A stretch of DNA of 64,000 bases from Sinobacterium caligoides (lineage in GTDB: Bacteria; Pseudomonadota; Gammaproteobacteria; Pseudomonadales; Sinobacteriaceae): positions 34,947-98,946 of the forward strand of contig NZ_RKHR01000005.1 of NCBI RefSeq assembly GCF_003752585.1. Direction: 5' to 3'. Below, one piece after another: positions 42,014 to 52,409 of this stretch. Position 1 is the stretch's first letter; each line of letters starts with the position of its first letter. Made by a program: the position numbers and the translations under genes. The notes below the pieces were generated by a model, which saw only the letters and a list, made by a program, of their open reading frames with translations, had not been told where the DNA came from and did no database searches.

Positions 42014-44044
42014 TTAAGTCGATGATGGGGTGAGCCATTTTTTTAGGTAGGACTTTAACAGGGAACGCTGTAGCCTTCGGCTTACCTGGCCTAACCTTCT
42101 TTCCTTCGCTGATATAAGCTCTTTAGGACAAGGTGAGCCATAAACTAACTCAGTATATAGCTGTATAAACTCAGCTATAAGCTCTTGATTAACAACAAAG
42201 CTATTACCAATACGTAAAAGGTAATGACTTTCCGACTCACCTGCTGAGCAGGGATAGCCAAATAAGTTAAGCTGCCAGCAAAGGTGCCTCCACCTTCGTT
42301 GAGCAACCAATTTACTCTCACGTTTTAAGCGAAGTACGTTGGGTAATAAAAATACAAGCAATGGCAGAAGCATTGCCGCGAACATGAAAAGTACAATTCG
42401 CACCGCCGTAATTTCTCCAAGCAGCCCTTTGACTACACGGCTCTGTGTGGAGCTATCATAGTTCATCACGAGAGAGTTAAAGCGGTGATTGAAGGCATCA
42501 TAATGTTGCTGTAGATTATTAAAAAGCATGATCCTGTTAAGCCCTACGCGCTCAAAAAAGCCGCCTGCATAAAACTCATTACGCTGACGCAGCATCGTCT
42601 GAGCTCCTTCTTTCACACGCTCCGGGGCAATCGCCGCCGTCGGATCTACTCGCTGCCAGCCAACATCTTCTCGCCAGTACTCCGCCCAAGCATGGGCATC
42701 ATACTGCCTCACGACAAGTGTCCCATCGCTGTTCAACTCTCCGCCCTGATAACCACCGACAAGCCTAGCTGGTGTGCCTGATGCTCTCATCAATAATACA
42801 TAGGCGCCTGCATAATGTGAGCAATAGCCTTGCTTGTTTACGAACAAGAAGTCATCAACGCTATTTTCTAGGGATATTGGCGGTGTATTCAGTGTGTAAT
42901 AATAATTTTGTTGATTGAAAAGCGCTAATATTGCTTGGCTTCTTGCCTCGGCTGTCGGATATTGCTTCGCCAACTCCTTTCCGTAAGCAATGGTACGCCT
43001 ATTGTTACTAGGTAGTTCAAGGTTAAGCTTACGTGCAGCCAATGGCAGCGGCCTATAATGAGTTGGCCCTGTCTGTACATCATAATAAAACCGTTGGTCT
43101 ACTGCAGAGGTCTTCCTTAATAAACGGTTCGCAACAACTTCTACATGCGGTGAAGACGAGAAGGCACTGTTAATGGCAAATAAATAGGGCTGGAAGCTGG
43201 CCTCTAACGTCACCCGATAAACAAACAGCGGCTCGGGCATGACTGCATCGATGCTGCTCTCTGTTTTCTGTGCCGATATAGACCAACGGCGACCATCGAA
43301 CTCTTCAAAGACCAGGCCGCGCCAATATAACTGCTGCCTTTCTGGTTGCGGAGTTTTAAAATCAACTCGAAAGGCAACCGCATCACTGCTGCCAAGGACC
43401 GACATGCTCGACGCGTCGATTGAGTCTGATAAGCCGATTGTCCTTGTCGAACTAAACGAAGGCACTGCCCAGAGTGGCGCGATGCGAGGGATCACCAAGT
43501 ACAATACGATCATTAGCGGCAACGCTTGAAGGCTAATAACCATAGCCAGCTTGAGTATATAGTAAACTTGCCCTTGACGACTTGTACCTGTGTTAAGCGA
43601 TATCAACGCTGATAATAACAAACCACAAGCGAGCAACCCGTGCAGAATTGTGAGGAATAGCTGGCTATACAAAAAGCTGGCCGACACCAGCACAACGGCA
43701 ATGGCTAAATAGATATAGCCATCACGACGGCATCTTGTCTCTAATAATTTAAAGCTGCTCGCCAGTAGTAACAGCATAATAAACTGATCTAAGCTTGCTA
43801 ACTTAAAGGAGGACTGAGCGACGCCAACAAAAGCCGTCACCACAAGAGTAAATTTAATAAGCCTTGCGGGAAAGTGCCACCGCCCTCTCGCGATAAAATA
43901 GCGCCACACTAGAGCAATCACCGCAACGAGATAGATAACAAGCGGTTGCTCTCCCCAAAAACAGCTAGCAACCACAACATGCGACAATAACAGCCACCAA
44001 ACGGACTGGCGTGGGATGAGGTCGAAAGCATTTACATCATTCAA
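42014..44044 (-). CDS. TgpA-like membrane transglutaminase (DUF3488)
   Basis: This 676-residue protein has an N-terminal half with six hydrophobic segments. A large periplasmic transglutaminase-like domain follows: GYCSHYAGAYVLLMRASG (catalytic Cys), YDAHAWAEYW (His) and RVDPTAAI (Asp). A C-terminal membrane segment and DUF4129-like tail end the protein. This is the plan of TgpA of Pseudomonas. It is the last gene of a MoxR-DUF58-TgpA operon and overlaps the DUF58 gene by eight bases. The target is unknown; the operon type is linked to cell-envelope protein handling. Confidence 0.9.
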   Translation of the reverse strand: MNDVNAFDLIPRQSVWWLLLSHVVVASCFWGEQPLVIYLVAVIALVWRYFIARGRWHFPARLIKFTLVVTAFVGVAQSSFKLASLDQFIMLLLLASSFKLLETRCRRDGYIYLAIAVVLVSASFLYSQLFLTILHGLLACGLLLSALISLNTGTSRQGQVYYILKLAMVISLQALPLMIVLYLVIPRIAPLWAVPSFSSTRTIGLSDSIDASSMSVLGSSDAVAFRVDFKTPQPERQQLYWRGLVFEEFDGRRWSISAQKTESSIDAVMPEPLFVYRVTLEASFQPYLFAINSAFSSSPHVEVVANRLLRKTSAVDQRFYYDVQTGPTHYRPLPLAARKLNLELPSNNRRTIAYGKELAKQYPTAEARSQAILALFNQQNYYYTLNTPPISLENSVDDFLFVNKQGYCSHYAGAYVLLMRASGTPARLVGGYQGGELNSDGTLVVRQYDAHAWAEYWREDVGWQRVDPTAAIAPERVKEGAQTMLRQRNEFYAGGFFERVGLNRIMLFNNLQQHYDAFNHRFNSLVMNYDSSTQSRVVKGLLGEITAVRIVLFMFAAMLLPLLVFLLPNVLRLKRESKLVAQRRWRHLCWQLNLFGYPCSAGESESHYLLRIGNSFVVNQELIAEFIQLYTELVYGSPCPKELISAKERRLGQVSRRLQRSLLKSYLKKWLTPSST

Positions 44045-44999
44045 GTTCAGCTACCTCTGACTCAAATAACGCTAATGCTTCTAAAGCCTGTATCTTATGT
44101 GCCTGTCCAGCTGAGGCCTCAATAATCTGCCCTGGCAAAATCAAACCATAGCAGCCTTTCTTTGCAGCTAGTGTTAACACGCTGTGTGACAAAATCGACA
44201 AGCGCCTCTCTTTGTCAGTATTCACTAGAAGTTCGTAATTGAGCCAAACGGGCAGCCCTGACAGCTCTTGGAATTCTACTGTCTGCAAAGGCTGCTCCCT
44301 CGCCAATGTTCTCCACATCACATGCTTCGGCGAGTCTCCTTGGCGATAGTTACGTATATTGTGCAACTCCTCTTGCCCAGGCTGAGCCTCACTTAAGCTT
44401 GCATTAACTTCCCCTGATACTGGTAATTCACTTACCGCGTAGGGTTTAGGGTAAACAGGCACCTCAACCCCAAGATCCAGCCAGCTCCAACAACGAAATA
44501 TCGCTAATGGGTATTGGCTCCAGATCATGAAACGCCCTGGGTTTAGACTTCCTCTATAACGACTTGGAAGCACAGCACGGACAACCACCTCTTCGTTACT
44601 TTCTATATCAACACGATAACTTTCTAAACCTGGCCAAGCCAAATGAATATTGTGATAACGCCGTCCAGGTGTCCCTGACAATGCTATATTTACCTCGATA
44701 TCGTCCCCGGCGAAATTTGGCCTCACTGAATGTAGCGATACACTCAAACCAGAAAGGTTACGAAAAGTGTGTAATATACAAACGAGGGAAATCGCTAGCA
44801 ACCAGAAAAAAACGATGAATATGGCATTATTAGCAAAGTTATTAGCCATCATAAATAGAACGACCAGCAACAGAACAAAAGCCAATCCAGGGCGGCTAAG
44901 GAAGATAAAAAGACGTCGTTGATCAAGTTGTTGTGTACGTGCAGCAGGCACTCTACGGTTCAGCCACCGCTTTCTCCAACGATGATATAGGCGCTTCAT
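44037..44999 (-). CDS. DUF58 family protein
   Basis: This 320-residue membrane-associated protein has a basic N-terminus (MKRLYHRWRKRWLNR) and two hydrophobic segments (about residues 35-75, FVLLLVVLFMMANNFANNAIFIVFFW). A von Willebrand-like domain with DUF58 hallmarks follows: EELHNIRNYRQGDSPKHVMWRTLAREQP and the tail LVNTDKERRLSILSHSVL. It begins one base after the MoxR stop codon; a GTG 13 codons upstream was not chosen. It is the middle gene of the MoxR-DUF58-TgpA operon. A role in complex assembly with MoxR is usual but not demonstrable here. Confidence 0.88.
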   Translation of the reverse strand: MKRLYHRWRKRWLNRRVPAARTQQLDQRRLFIFLSRPGLAFVLLLVVLFMMANNFANNAIFIVFFWLLAISLVCILHTFRNLSGLSVSLHSVRPNFAGDDIEVNIALSGTPGRRYHNIHLAWPGLESYRVDIESNEEVVVRAVLPSRYRGSLNPGRFMIWSQYPLAIFRCWSWLDLGVEVPVYPKPYAVSELPVSGEVNASLSEAQPGQEELHNIRNYRQGDSPKHVMWRTLAREQPLQTVEFQELSGLPVWLNYELLVNTDKERRLSILSHSVLTLAAKKGCYGLILPGQIIEASAGQAHKIQALEALALFESEVAELE

Positions 45000-45000
45000 A

Positions 45001-45918
45001 TTATTTAAAGACACTAACGCCGCGTAATACACGCTCAACTAATACTGAGCCGCTGCTGCTAAAGTCTGTTGAGTCAAGTAGCCGATGTCCTGCAACACAA
45101 GGGAAAACATGCTGTACATCCTCTGGTACAACATAGTCTCGGCCATTAATGTAAGCCCAGGCCTTGGCGCTTTGTAACAAACCAAGGCCAGCGCGGGGCG
45201 ACAGCCCTACCCCAATCTTTGTATCGTCACGAGTAAAGGTCACTAAGCGATGAAGGTAGTCTAACAAAGGCTCTGCAGCCGTTACAGCATTGACAGCCTC
45301 TTGTATTCTAATGAGCTGAGGGATACTAATTATCTGCTTTAATTGATTGTGACCTGCTACATGCTGTCCTCTTTGATACATAGCCAGCTCCGCATCCCGA
45401 TTCGGGTACCCCATAGCCATACACATCAAAAAGCGATCAAGCTGTGATTCAGGTAATGTAAAAGTGCCAGACTGATTCGTGGGGTTCTGGCTAGCGATAA
45501 CAAAGAAAGGGGTCGGTAGAGCTCTTCTCTCACCATCACAACTAACTTGGGCTTCTGCCATCGCTTCAAGGAGGGCGCTCTGTGTCTTGGGTGTCGCTCG
45601 ATTAATTTCATCAGCAAGCAATAATTGGCTGAAAATTGGCCCAGGCTTAAATTCAAAAGCTGAGTTGGCTTTGTCGTAGATAGAGACCCCAATAATATCA
45701 CTTGGTAGTAGGTCGCTCGTGAATTGCACGCGCTTATAATCAAGGCCAAGTACATCGGCCAAGGCATGACTCAGGGTTGTCTTGCCCATGCCAGGCAGGT
45801 CTTCTAATAACAGATGACCTCCTGCAAAAAGGCAGCAGAGTGACATTTTTATTTGCTCGTTTTTACCAAGCAAAACTGTGCTTATTTCAGCAACAACATT
45901 ATCAACTAACGTATTCAT
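45001..45918 (-). CDS. MoxR-family AAA+ ATPase
   Basis: This 305-residue ATPase has Walker A GMGKTT (residues 43-48), Walker B LLADEINRATPKTQSALLEAM, sensor I ASQNPTNQSGTFTLPESQLDRFLM and a Lid with RAGLGLLQSAKAWAYI. This is MoxR of the RavA/MRP type. It probably remodels or activates partner proteins such as the DUF58 product, which follows within a single base. It is the first gene of the three-gene operon. Confidence 0.93.
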   Translation of the reverse strand: MNTLVDNVVAEISTVLLGKNEQIKMSLCCLFAGGHLLLEDLPGMGKTTLSHALADVLGLDYKRVQFTSDLLPSDIIGVSIYDKANSAFEFKPGPIFSQLLLADEINRATPKTQSALLEAMAEAQVSCDGERRALPTPFFVIASQNPTNQSGTFTLPESQLDRFLMCMAMGYPNRDAELAMYQRGQHVAGHNQLKQIISIPQLIRIQEAVNAVTAAEPLLDYLHRLVTFTRDDTKIGVGLSPRAGLGLLQSAKAWAYINGRDYVVPEDVQHVFPCVAGHRLLDSTDFSSSGSVLVERVLRGVSVFK

Positions 45919-46028
45919 AGGGACGTTTTCATCGATGATTAAATATAATTTTATTATTAATTACCAGTACTTCCCTATAGTACCAGAGTCAGTGATAAAC
46001 CCTGAACAACATCGTTCGCAATGATTAA

Positions 46029-46048
46029 AGGTGACATCCGTGTCACCT
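46029..46048 (-). terminator. Hairpin after metZ
   Basis: On the minus strand GGTGACA-CGGA-TGTCACC is followed by TTTAATCATT. The stem is 46029-46036 with 46041-46048, 20 bases beyond the metZ stop. The T tract is short. Confidence 0.7.
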
Positions 46049-46068
46049 CCAACAAGTGGTTCAAATAG

Positions 46069-47280
46069 TTATAGAGCGCTAATACCGCGCTCCATATCGA
46101 CGATTAAATCATCAATATGCTCAAGACCAACAGCTAACCGAATCAAGTTGTCGCTGATACCTGCCGCTGCCCTAGCCTCTGGCGTCAAACGACTATGGGT
46201 CGTCGTTGCTGGATGAACGATAGTCGTTTTAGCGTCACCTAAGTTTGCAGTTAAAGATACAATTCTAGTTGCATCAATAAATCGCCAGGCCTCATCTTTA
46301 CCGCCTGCCACCTCAAACGAAAGTACGCCACCAAAGCCGCGCATCTGTCTCGCCGCCAACGCATGCTGCGGATGGCTCTCAAGCCCTGCATAATGCACTT
46401 TAGTCACACTAGGCTGGGATTCAAGCCACTGCGCCAACGCTAAAGCATTAGCACAGTGAGCCTGCATCCGTAGGTTTAGCGTCTCAAGTCCTTTGAGAAA
46501 CACCCAGGCATTAAAGGGGCTCATGGTCGGCCCACAAGTACGGATAAAGCCTAACACCTCATCCATGTGCTGCTGCTTTCCGACCACCACACCACCTACA
46601 CAGCGACCTTGGCCATCGAGGTATTTCGTCGCAGAGTGCACAACAATATCAGCACCAAGAGAGAGTGGCTGCTGCAATACGGGCGTACAAAAACAGTTGT
46701 CAACAACAAGTAAGGCTGAGCAATCACGTGCGATGCAAGCTACTTCTGTAATATCTGCCAACTCACACAAAGGGTTTGAAGGCGTCTCCATAAACAACAT
46801 GGCCGTATTACTACGAACAGCCTGCTGCCACTCGTCAATATCAGTCAATGAGACATAACTGATTTCAACGCCAAACTTCTCCATGTATTTATTAAACATG
46901 ACTGTAGTCGTCCCGAAGACGCTACGCGAACAGATAATATGATCGCCACTCTTCAATAGAGCCATCACAGTGCTGAGGATCGCGGCCATGCCCGATGATG
47001 TACCAACCCCCATCTCTGCGCCTTCCATGGCCGCAATCCGCTGCTCAAAATTTCGTACTGTTGGATTGGTGTAGCGAGAGTAGACATTACCCTGCTCTTC
47101 ACCACTAAAGCGTGCAGCTGCAGAGGCCGCGCTATTAAAGACATAGGAAGATGTCGTGAAGATAGGTTCACTGTGCTCACCTTCCATCGTCCTTGTCTGG
47201 CCGGCTCGAACAGCCAACGTGTCAATATGACACTCGGCAAGCGCCTGATCTCTGGCGCTTTGCTCTTTATCTTCACTCAT
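46069..47280 (-). CDS. metZ: O-succinylhomoserine sulfhydrylase
   Basis: This 403-residue PLP enzyme of the Cys/Met metabolism family converts O-succinylhomoserine and sulfide to homocysteine. It shows YSRYTNPTVRNFEQRIAAMEGAE, VVDNCFCTPVLQQPL and the PLP lysine in HSATKYLDGQGR, followed by GGVVVG. Length and the flanking purF support MetZ rather than MetB. The C-terminal IRLAVGLEHIDDLIVD is typical. It is the last gene of the purF-metZ unit, six bases after purF. Confidence 0.93.
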   Translation of the reverse strand: MSEDKEQSARDQALAECHIDTLAVRAGQTRTMEGEHSEPIFTTSSYVFNSAASAAARFSGEEQGNVYSRYTNPTVRNFEQRIAAMEGAEMGVGTSSGMAAILSTVMALLKSGDHIICSRSVFGTTTVMFNKYMEKFGVEISYVSLTDIDEWQQAVRSNTAMLFMETPSNPLCELADITEVACIARDCSALLVVDNCFCTPVLQQPLSLGADIVVHSATKYLDGQGRCVGGVVVGKQQHMDEVLGFIRTCGPTMSPFNAWVFLKGLETLNLRMQAHCANALALAQWLESQPSVTKVHYAGLESHPQHALAARQMRGFGGVLSFEVAGGKDEAWRFIDATRIVSLTANLGDAKTTIVHPATTTHSRLTPEARAAAGISDNLIRLAVGLEHIDDLIVDMERGISAL

Positions 47281-47286
47281 CTGAAC

Positions 47287-48822
47287 TTATCCCTCTCGAG
47301 TCGCCTCATTATAAATTTCTAAGAACGCGCCGTCGCCACTCTCGTCTTGGTTTTCTGCGCTAGACTTTGTCGCATCGTTACGTTTGTCATGCAGTGCTTT
47401 TAAATAGTCCTCATCAATGTCACACGTGACATAATCGCCATTAAATACAGAGCAATCGAAACGTTTGATCGCCTTGTTCATGCCGATAGAACAATCAATT
47501 AAATCGTCTAAGTCTTGATAAAGCAAGAAATCCGCTCCGATAAGCTTGCCAACTTCATCGATGGTTCTGCCAGACGCAATCAGCTCATCTGTAGACGGCA
47601 TATCAATGCCGTAGACATTTGGGTAACGAACCGGGGGGGCCGCAGAAGCAAAAAATACTTTGTTTGCCCCGGCTTCTCTTACCAACTCAATAATCTGACC
47701 ACTGGTCGTGCCACGTACGATGGAGTCATCAACGAGCAAGACATCTTTGCCCTCAAACTCACTGCGAACTGCGTTCAGTTTTTGTCGAACAGATTTTTTA
47801 CGCTGTGTCTGGCCAGGCATGATAAAAGTACGGCCTATGTAGCGGTTTTTAACGAGCCCGCCACTGAACTTAACTCCTAGCTCTTGCGCCATGGATTGAG
47901 CGGCAATCACACTCGAATCTGGAATCGGCACGATCGCATCAATTTTCAAATTAGGGTATTCACGCTGGATTTTCTGGGCGAGCTTAACACCTTGCTGTAC
48001 GCGCGACTGATAAACACTCACGCCATCGAGCACACTATCAGGTCTTGCAAAGTATACTTGCTCAAAAATACAAGGGACCAACTCAGTATCTACGCAGCAC
48101 TGTTGAGTTGATAGGTTGCCATCCATATCAATGTATACTGCCTCTCCTGGCGCGACATCACGCATGACCTCAAAGCCCAACACATCAATCGCAACCGACT
48201 CAGAAGCCACCATGTATTCAGTGCCGCTATCAGTCTTACGCTGACCAATCACTAGAGGGCGGATACCAAAGCGGTCACGAAAAGCGACCATACCGCGATT
48301 AGCAATCATCGCCACAACGGCGTAAGCGCCACGACAACGTTGGTGTACACGCTTTACTGCAGTGAAAACATCGTCTGCACAAGGGTTTAACTTTCCAAGT
48401 ACCTGCATTTCATGGGCAAAGACATTGAGCAAGACTTCGGAATCTGAGTCTGTGTTCATATGACGAAGATCTGTCTTAAAGACCTCTTTGCTGAGTTGCT
48501 CAGCATTCGTCAGATTGCCATTGTGCGCCAGACTAATGCCATAAGGCGAGTTGACATAAAAGGGCTGTGCAAGTGCAGGACTTGAACCTCCTGCGGTTGG
48601 ATAGCGAATATGGGCGATACCCATAGTGCCAACCAAGCGTGTCATATGGCGTGTTCTAAACACATCACGAACAAGACCATTGCCCTTGCGCTGATGCAGA
48701 GAACTATTATCACAAGTCACCATGCCTGCAGCATCTTGACCACGGTGTTGCAGCACTGTCAAGGCATCAAAAAGCGCCTGGTTTACGTTACTTTTGGCGA
48801 CTACGCCCACTATTCCACACAT
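47287..48822 (-). CDS. purF: Amidophosphoribosyltransferase
   Basis: This 511-residue enzyme makes phosphoribosylamine, the first step of purine synthesis. The N-terminal Cys2 (MCGIVGVV) is the glutaminase nucleophile, and the domain has [10 protein letters not shown] and [11 protein letters not shown]. The phosphoribosyl domain shows [16 protein letters not shown]. Length is normal for the gammaproteobacterial type. It follows cvpA by 110 bases and precedes metZ by six, the common arrangement. A PurR operator was not obvious. Confidence 0.97.
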   Translation of the reverse strand: MCGIVGVVAKSNVNQALFDALTVLQHRGQDAAGMVTCDNSSLHQRKGNGLVRDVFRTRHMTRLVGTMGIAHIRYPTAGGSSPALAQPFYVNSPYGISLAHNGNLTNAEQLSKEVFKTDLRHMNTDSDSEVLLNVFAHEMQVLGKLNPCADDVFTAVKRVHQRCRGAYAVVAMIANRGMVAFRDRFGIRPLVIGQRKTDSGTEYMVASESVAIDVLGFEVMRDVAPGEAVYIDMDGNLSTQQCCVDTELVPCIFEQVYFARPDSVLDGVSVYQSRVQQGVKLAQKIQREYPNLKIDAIVPIPDSSVIAAQSMAQELGVKFSGGLVKNRYIGRTFIMPGQTQRKKSVRQKLNAVRSEFEGKDVLLVDDSIVRGTTSGQIIELVREAGANKVFFASAAPPVRYPNVYGIDMPSTDELIASGRTIDEVGKLIGADFLLYQDLDDLIDCSIGMNKAIKRFDCSVFNGDYVTCDIDEDYLKALHDKRNDATKSSAENQDESGDGAFLEIYNEATREG

Positions 48823-48932
48823 GCGATTAAGCTCCAGCCCATTCTAAAATAGCGATTAATACACCTAGCTAATACTAGGAGTGTTGAAAATACATTGTTT
48901 GAAGGCGACATTATACACTGAGTGTCAACATA

Positions 48933-49442
48933 CTAGGCACTGCTAGTACCGAAGATGCTAGTAAGCCAGCCAAAGACCATGCTCCCCATCTCTCTAGCCC
49001 AATCTTCTAGCATAAGAAACTTGGGGATTAACAATGATTGCTTCCACCAGCTATCCTGATCAATGCCAAGTATAGGGGGAGCCAATATAAGGATGGCAAG
49101 TACTAAGATAACGCCTCTGGCAGCTCCGAAAACAGTGCCAAGCAGCCGATCTGTTCCACTGAGCCCCGTCATACGTACGACGGCAGCCACGAGATGATTG
49201 ATTAATGTGCCGATAACGAGAGTAATGACAAACAGTAGACCAAAAGAAGCCATCTGCCGCAGAGAAGGTGTTGAAATGGAGTCTACAAGGAAGGCATTCA
49301 TCCTATCGCCAAATGTCATGGCAACAAAAAAGGCGGCTACCCACACGACTAGTGAGAGCGCCTCTTTAACAAAACCGCGCCACAAGCTGATAACACATGA
49401 AAGAACCAGTGTCGAAACAATCACCCAATCAGCAATATTCAT
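48933..49442 (-). CDS. cvpA: Colicin V production protein
   Basis: This 169-residue inner-membrane protein has four hydrophobic segments, starting MNIADWVIVSTLVLSCVISLWRGF, with the family block RGFVKEALSLVVWVAAFFVA and a GLSGTDRLLGTVFGAARG segment. CvpA is needed for colicin V export in E. coli and is linked to envelope stress and membrane integrity elsewhere. It lies between dedD and purF, the standard order. Confidence 0.93.
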   Translation of the reverse strand: MNIADWVIVSTLVLSCVISLWRGFVKEALSLVVWVAAFFVAMTFGDRMNAFLVDSISTPSLRQMASFGLLFVITLVIGTLINHLVAAVVRMTGLSGTDRLLGTVFGAARGVILVLAILILAPPILGIDQDSWWKQSLLIPKFLMLEDWAREMGSMVFGWLTSIFGTSSA

Positions 49443-49522
49443 ATAGGATGTAACTCAAGTAATTAATTGAACGAGTAATTTGCGGCGGATTGTAGCAACA
49501 TATACGTTAGCAGAGCTAGCTA

Positions 49523-50152
49523 TTACGGTACAAACCTAACCACAAGACCACTTAGACGGTGTGTTTCTGCAAGTCTCTTTGTCTCTGACATGGCGGCAGC
49601 CTTATTACTCATAGGGCCGATAAACACACGCCATATAGGCTTGTTGTTGTATGAGCCCTGCTTAATATACGCATGAAACTCACTAGCCTTAAGCTTATCA
49701 GTGATCGCTGCAGCATTTGTTTTAGAACTAAAACTGGCTACTTGTACCGACCAAGCAACAGGCAAACCCTGCTCATCAAGCACCGGCTGCTTCTCTTCGA
49801 GCTTTTTCTGTTGACGCTCTATCTCTCGAAGGTGCTGCTTCTCTTTAAGTCTAGCCTCAGCTTCGTCATCGACTACTGGTACCGGGCTAACAACGTCATC
49901 TACGATAGGCTGGTCAACCTCTGTTACTACCTGCTCAACAAGCTGACGCTGGTATTCTCCAACCTCTTTAACGTCACGGACTTTATTGGGATTCTCGATA
50001 ACAAAAGTTTCAAGCTTGGGTTGATTTATTTCTCTTTTAAGCTCATCAGTTTGAGCCAATTGCTTTGGTGTTAGCATCATCGGCAGAAAAATGATCGCCA
50101 AGAGAATGAGTATGACAGCGCCTATGATGCGCTGCTTCATCTGCTTACCCAT
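49523..50152 (-). CDS. dedD: SPOR-domain protein (DedD-like)
   Basis: This 209-residue protein has an N-terminal membrane anchor (RIIGAVILILLAIIFLPMML), a charged, Gln/Lys-rich linker (about residues 30-125) and a C-terminal SPOR domain (WSVQVASFSSKTNAAAITDKLKA, then PIWRVFIGPMSNKAAA). SPOR domains bind septal peptidoglycan stripped of stem peptides. It begins eight bases inside the folC 3' end with AAGGGGGG as ribosome site. A role in cell division is expected. Confidence 0.9.
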   Translation of the reverse strand: MGKQMKQRIIGAVILILLAIIFLPMMLTPKQLAQTDELKREINQPKLETFVIENPNKVRDVKEVGEYQRQLVEQVVTEVDQPIVDDVVSPVPVVDDEAEARLKEKQHLREIERQQKKLEEKQPVLDEQGLPVAWSVQVASFSSKTNAAAITDKLKASEFHAYIKQGSYNNKPIWRVFIGPMSNKAAAMSETKRLAETHRLSGLVVRFVP

Positions 50153-51404
50153 CGATGCCCCCCTTACGTATTAATATTGAAAGGGTCTCTGAGACCGTGA
50201 AAAAAGAGCCACAAACAACCAACAAATCGTCATCACTCAGTATAGACATCGCCCGAGCTAACGCTTGCGCCACCGACTTATTGACACTAACTGACTTAAT
50301 ATCAAGTGCATAAAAGTGCTCGGCCAACATCTCGGGGGGGATCGCTCGATCTACTTTGAGGCCTGAAACAAACCATGCTCCGTTGACCATGGGCGTTAAC
50401 GCTTTAATAACACCATTAATATCTTTATCGGCCATGCTACCAAAAAGCACATTAACTCGGCCGCCAAACTCTCTTCCGACTCTTTCAGTAAGACGTAAAG
50501 CAGATGCGGGGTTGTGCGCCACATCTAGAAGCAATGATCGCCCTTGATATTGGATGCGCTGAAAGCGCCCCGCTAACTGTATCTTCTCTACAACTGAAGG
50601 TACGTCTTTTGGGAGAGGTAGATCGCTCAATGCAATAACTTGCAGGGCTGTTGCCAACGCCTCGTTGCTCAAGGGAACATTACCAACAGAGATTGATTCA
50701 GTGCTACCGCTCGGTTGTCGCCAATGAAATTGCTGGCCTGAAAAACCAAAGTCGTTACCAATCCAATAAGGGGTTGCCCCAATATTGTCAAAACTAGCGA
50801 GTAAACTTTTTGGGGGCAAAGGATCAGCACAAACAACAGGCTTTCCAGCACGGCAAACACCGGCCTTCTCAGGGGCGATCGTTTCTCTATCAGAGCCAAG
50901 CCAAGACTCATGATCCACCGCAATATTCGTAACCACCGCGATATCGGCGTCGATTATATTGCAGGCATCAAGTCTACCACCTAGACCAACCTCCAAAATC
51001 ACCACATTAACACCAGCCCAGGCAAAACATTGTAGGGCTGCCAGCGTAGTAAACTCAAAGAAAGTGAGATCAATCTCAGCACGCGCATCATCAATCTGCT
51101 GAAATGCACGGACCAACTCATTATCAGAAATCTGATTGCCGTCGACCCTTATGCGTTCGTTAAATTTGAGTAAGTGGGGTGAAGTATTCACCCCCACGCT
51201 AACATCTGCTGCGAGCAGTAACGCTTCGAGTGTGGCGACGGTCGAGCCTTTGCCGTTGGTGCCTGCCACCGTTACCACTTTGGCAACCGGACTGAGCAGG
51301 GAGAGGCGCTCGGCAACTTCTGAGATGCGTGCTAGCCCCATCTCGATCTCAGCCGGATGCATTCGTTCAATCTGCTCCAACCAGTCATCAACTGTCACTA
51401 ACAA
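50145..51404 (-). CDS. folC: Folylpolyglutamate/dihydrofolate synthase
   Basis: This 419-residue enzyme adds glutamate to folates and makes dihydrofolate. It has VTVAGTNGKGSTVATLEALL (P-loop), FNERIRVDG (folate loop), EVGLGGRLDACNI and VAVDHESWLG with the catalytic region. Its stop overlaps dedD by eight bases. It is 48 bases after accD in the same direction, the accD-folC-dedD-cvpA-purF order known for gammaproteobacteria. Confidence 0.95.
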   Translation of the reverse strand: MLVTVDDWLEQIERMHPAEIEMGLARISEVAERLSLLSPVAKVVTVAGTNGKGSTVATLEALLLAADVSVGVNTSPHLLKFNERIRVDGNQISDNELVRAFQQIDDARAEIDLTFFEFTTLAALQCFAWAGVNVVILEVGLGGRLDACNIIDADIAVVTNIAVDHESWLGSDRETIAPEKAGVCRAGKPVVCADPLPPKSLLASFDNIGATPYWIGNDFGFSGQQFHWRQPSGSTESISVGNVPLSNEALATALQVIALSDLPLPKDVPSVVEKIQLAGRFQRIQYQGRSLLLDVAHNPASALRLTERVGREFGGRVNVLFGSMADKDINGVIKALTPMVNGAWFVSGLKVDRAIPPEMLAEHFYALDIKSVSVNKSVAQALARAMSILSDDDLLVVCGSFFTVSETLSILIRKGGIDG

Positions 51405-51452
51405 CTACCGCTCCTTACTCATGACGTAGCAAACTATTCGCTCACACTGCAA

Positions 51453-52316
51453 TTACGCTGCAGTCTGGTGAGTTAACTTAGACAAAACAGAATAAAGCTT
51501 ATCGCGCATCTCGTAGCGAGGGATTATCAAATCGATCGCGCCATGCTCCATCAGGAACTCACTTCGCTGAAAGCCTTCAGGCAGTTTCTGACGAATTGTC
51601 TGCTCGATAATATTTGGCCCAGCAAAACCGGCGCGTGCATTGGGTTCTGCTACGTTGATATCTCCCAACAGAGCAAGACTTGCCGATACACCACCGTATG
51701 TTGGGTCGGTCATAACAGAGATATATGGAACACCTGCCTTGCGAAGACGACGAATAACAGCACTGGTTTTAGCCATCTGCATTAGAGAGATTAAAGCCTC
51801 TTGCATACGGGCCCCGCCAGTTGCCGAATAGCAAATAAACGGAATACCTTCAGCTAGTGCCACATTAGCGGCTCGAGTAAAGCGTTCACCGACAACGTAG
51901 CCCATTGAGCCACCGTGAAAGTTGAACTCAAAGGCGACAGCAACAACCGGCATGCCTTTAAGTGTGCCTTTCATAGCCACAAGGGCGTCATCTTCCCCTG
52001 TTGCCTTTTGTGCTGCAGAAAGGCGATCCTTGTACTTTTTAAGATCTTTAAACTTCAGGCGATCGATCGGCTGTACTTCTTTAGCCAACTCCTCTTTTTC
52101 ACCCTCATCAAGGAATATCTCAAGCCTACGTCGTGCTCCGACACGCATATGGTGGTCGCACTTAGGGCACACGTCGAGAGCACGTTCGAGCTCCGGACGG
52201 TATAATACTGCGTCACATTTGACACAGCTCTTCCAGAGACCTTCTGGTACGCTATTACGATCATCACTTTGTTCGCTACGTCCCATGGACGGTAAAATTT
52301 TATCTAGCCAACTCAT
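51453..52316 (-). CDS. accD: Acetyl-CoA carboxylase carboxyltransferase, beta subunit
   Basis: This 287-residue protein is the beta half of the carboxyltransferase that makes malonyl-CoA. It has the N-terminal zinc ribbon ([26 protein letters not shown]) and the crotonase-fold core ([61 protein letters not shown]). I chose the ATG at 52316 (MSWLDKI), the usual start, over one eight codons upstream. It sits between trpA and folC. Confidence 0.95.
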   Translation of the reverse strand: MSWLDKILPSMGRSEQSDDRNSVPEGLWKSCVKCDAVLYRPELERALDVCPKCDHHMRVGARRRLEIFLDEGEKEELAKEVQPIDRLKFKDLKKYKDRLSAAQKATGEDDALVAMKGTLKGMPVVAVAFEFNFHGGSMGYVVGERFTRAANVALAEGIPFICYSATGGARMQEALISLMQMAKTSAVIRRLRKAGVPYISVMTDPTYGGVSASLALLGDINVAEPNARAGFAGPNIIEQTIRQKLPEGFQRSEFLMEHGAIDLIIPRYEMRDKLYSVLSKLTHQTAA

Positions 52317-52409
52317 AATATTCTGTATTCCTTGCCCCATTAACTAAGGGGAGTTCAATCAATAAATAGTTTTCTACCAGCTGAACCGGCACGAACAACA
52401 TCACGGTTT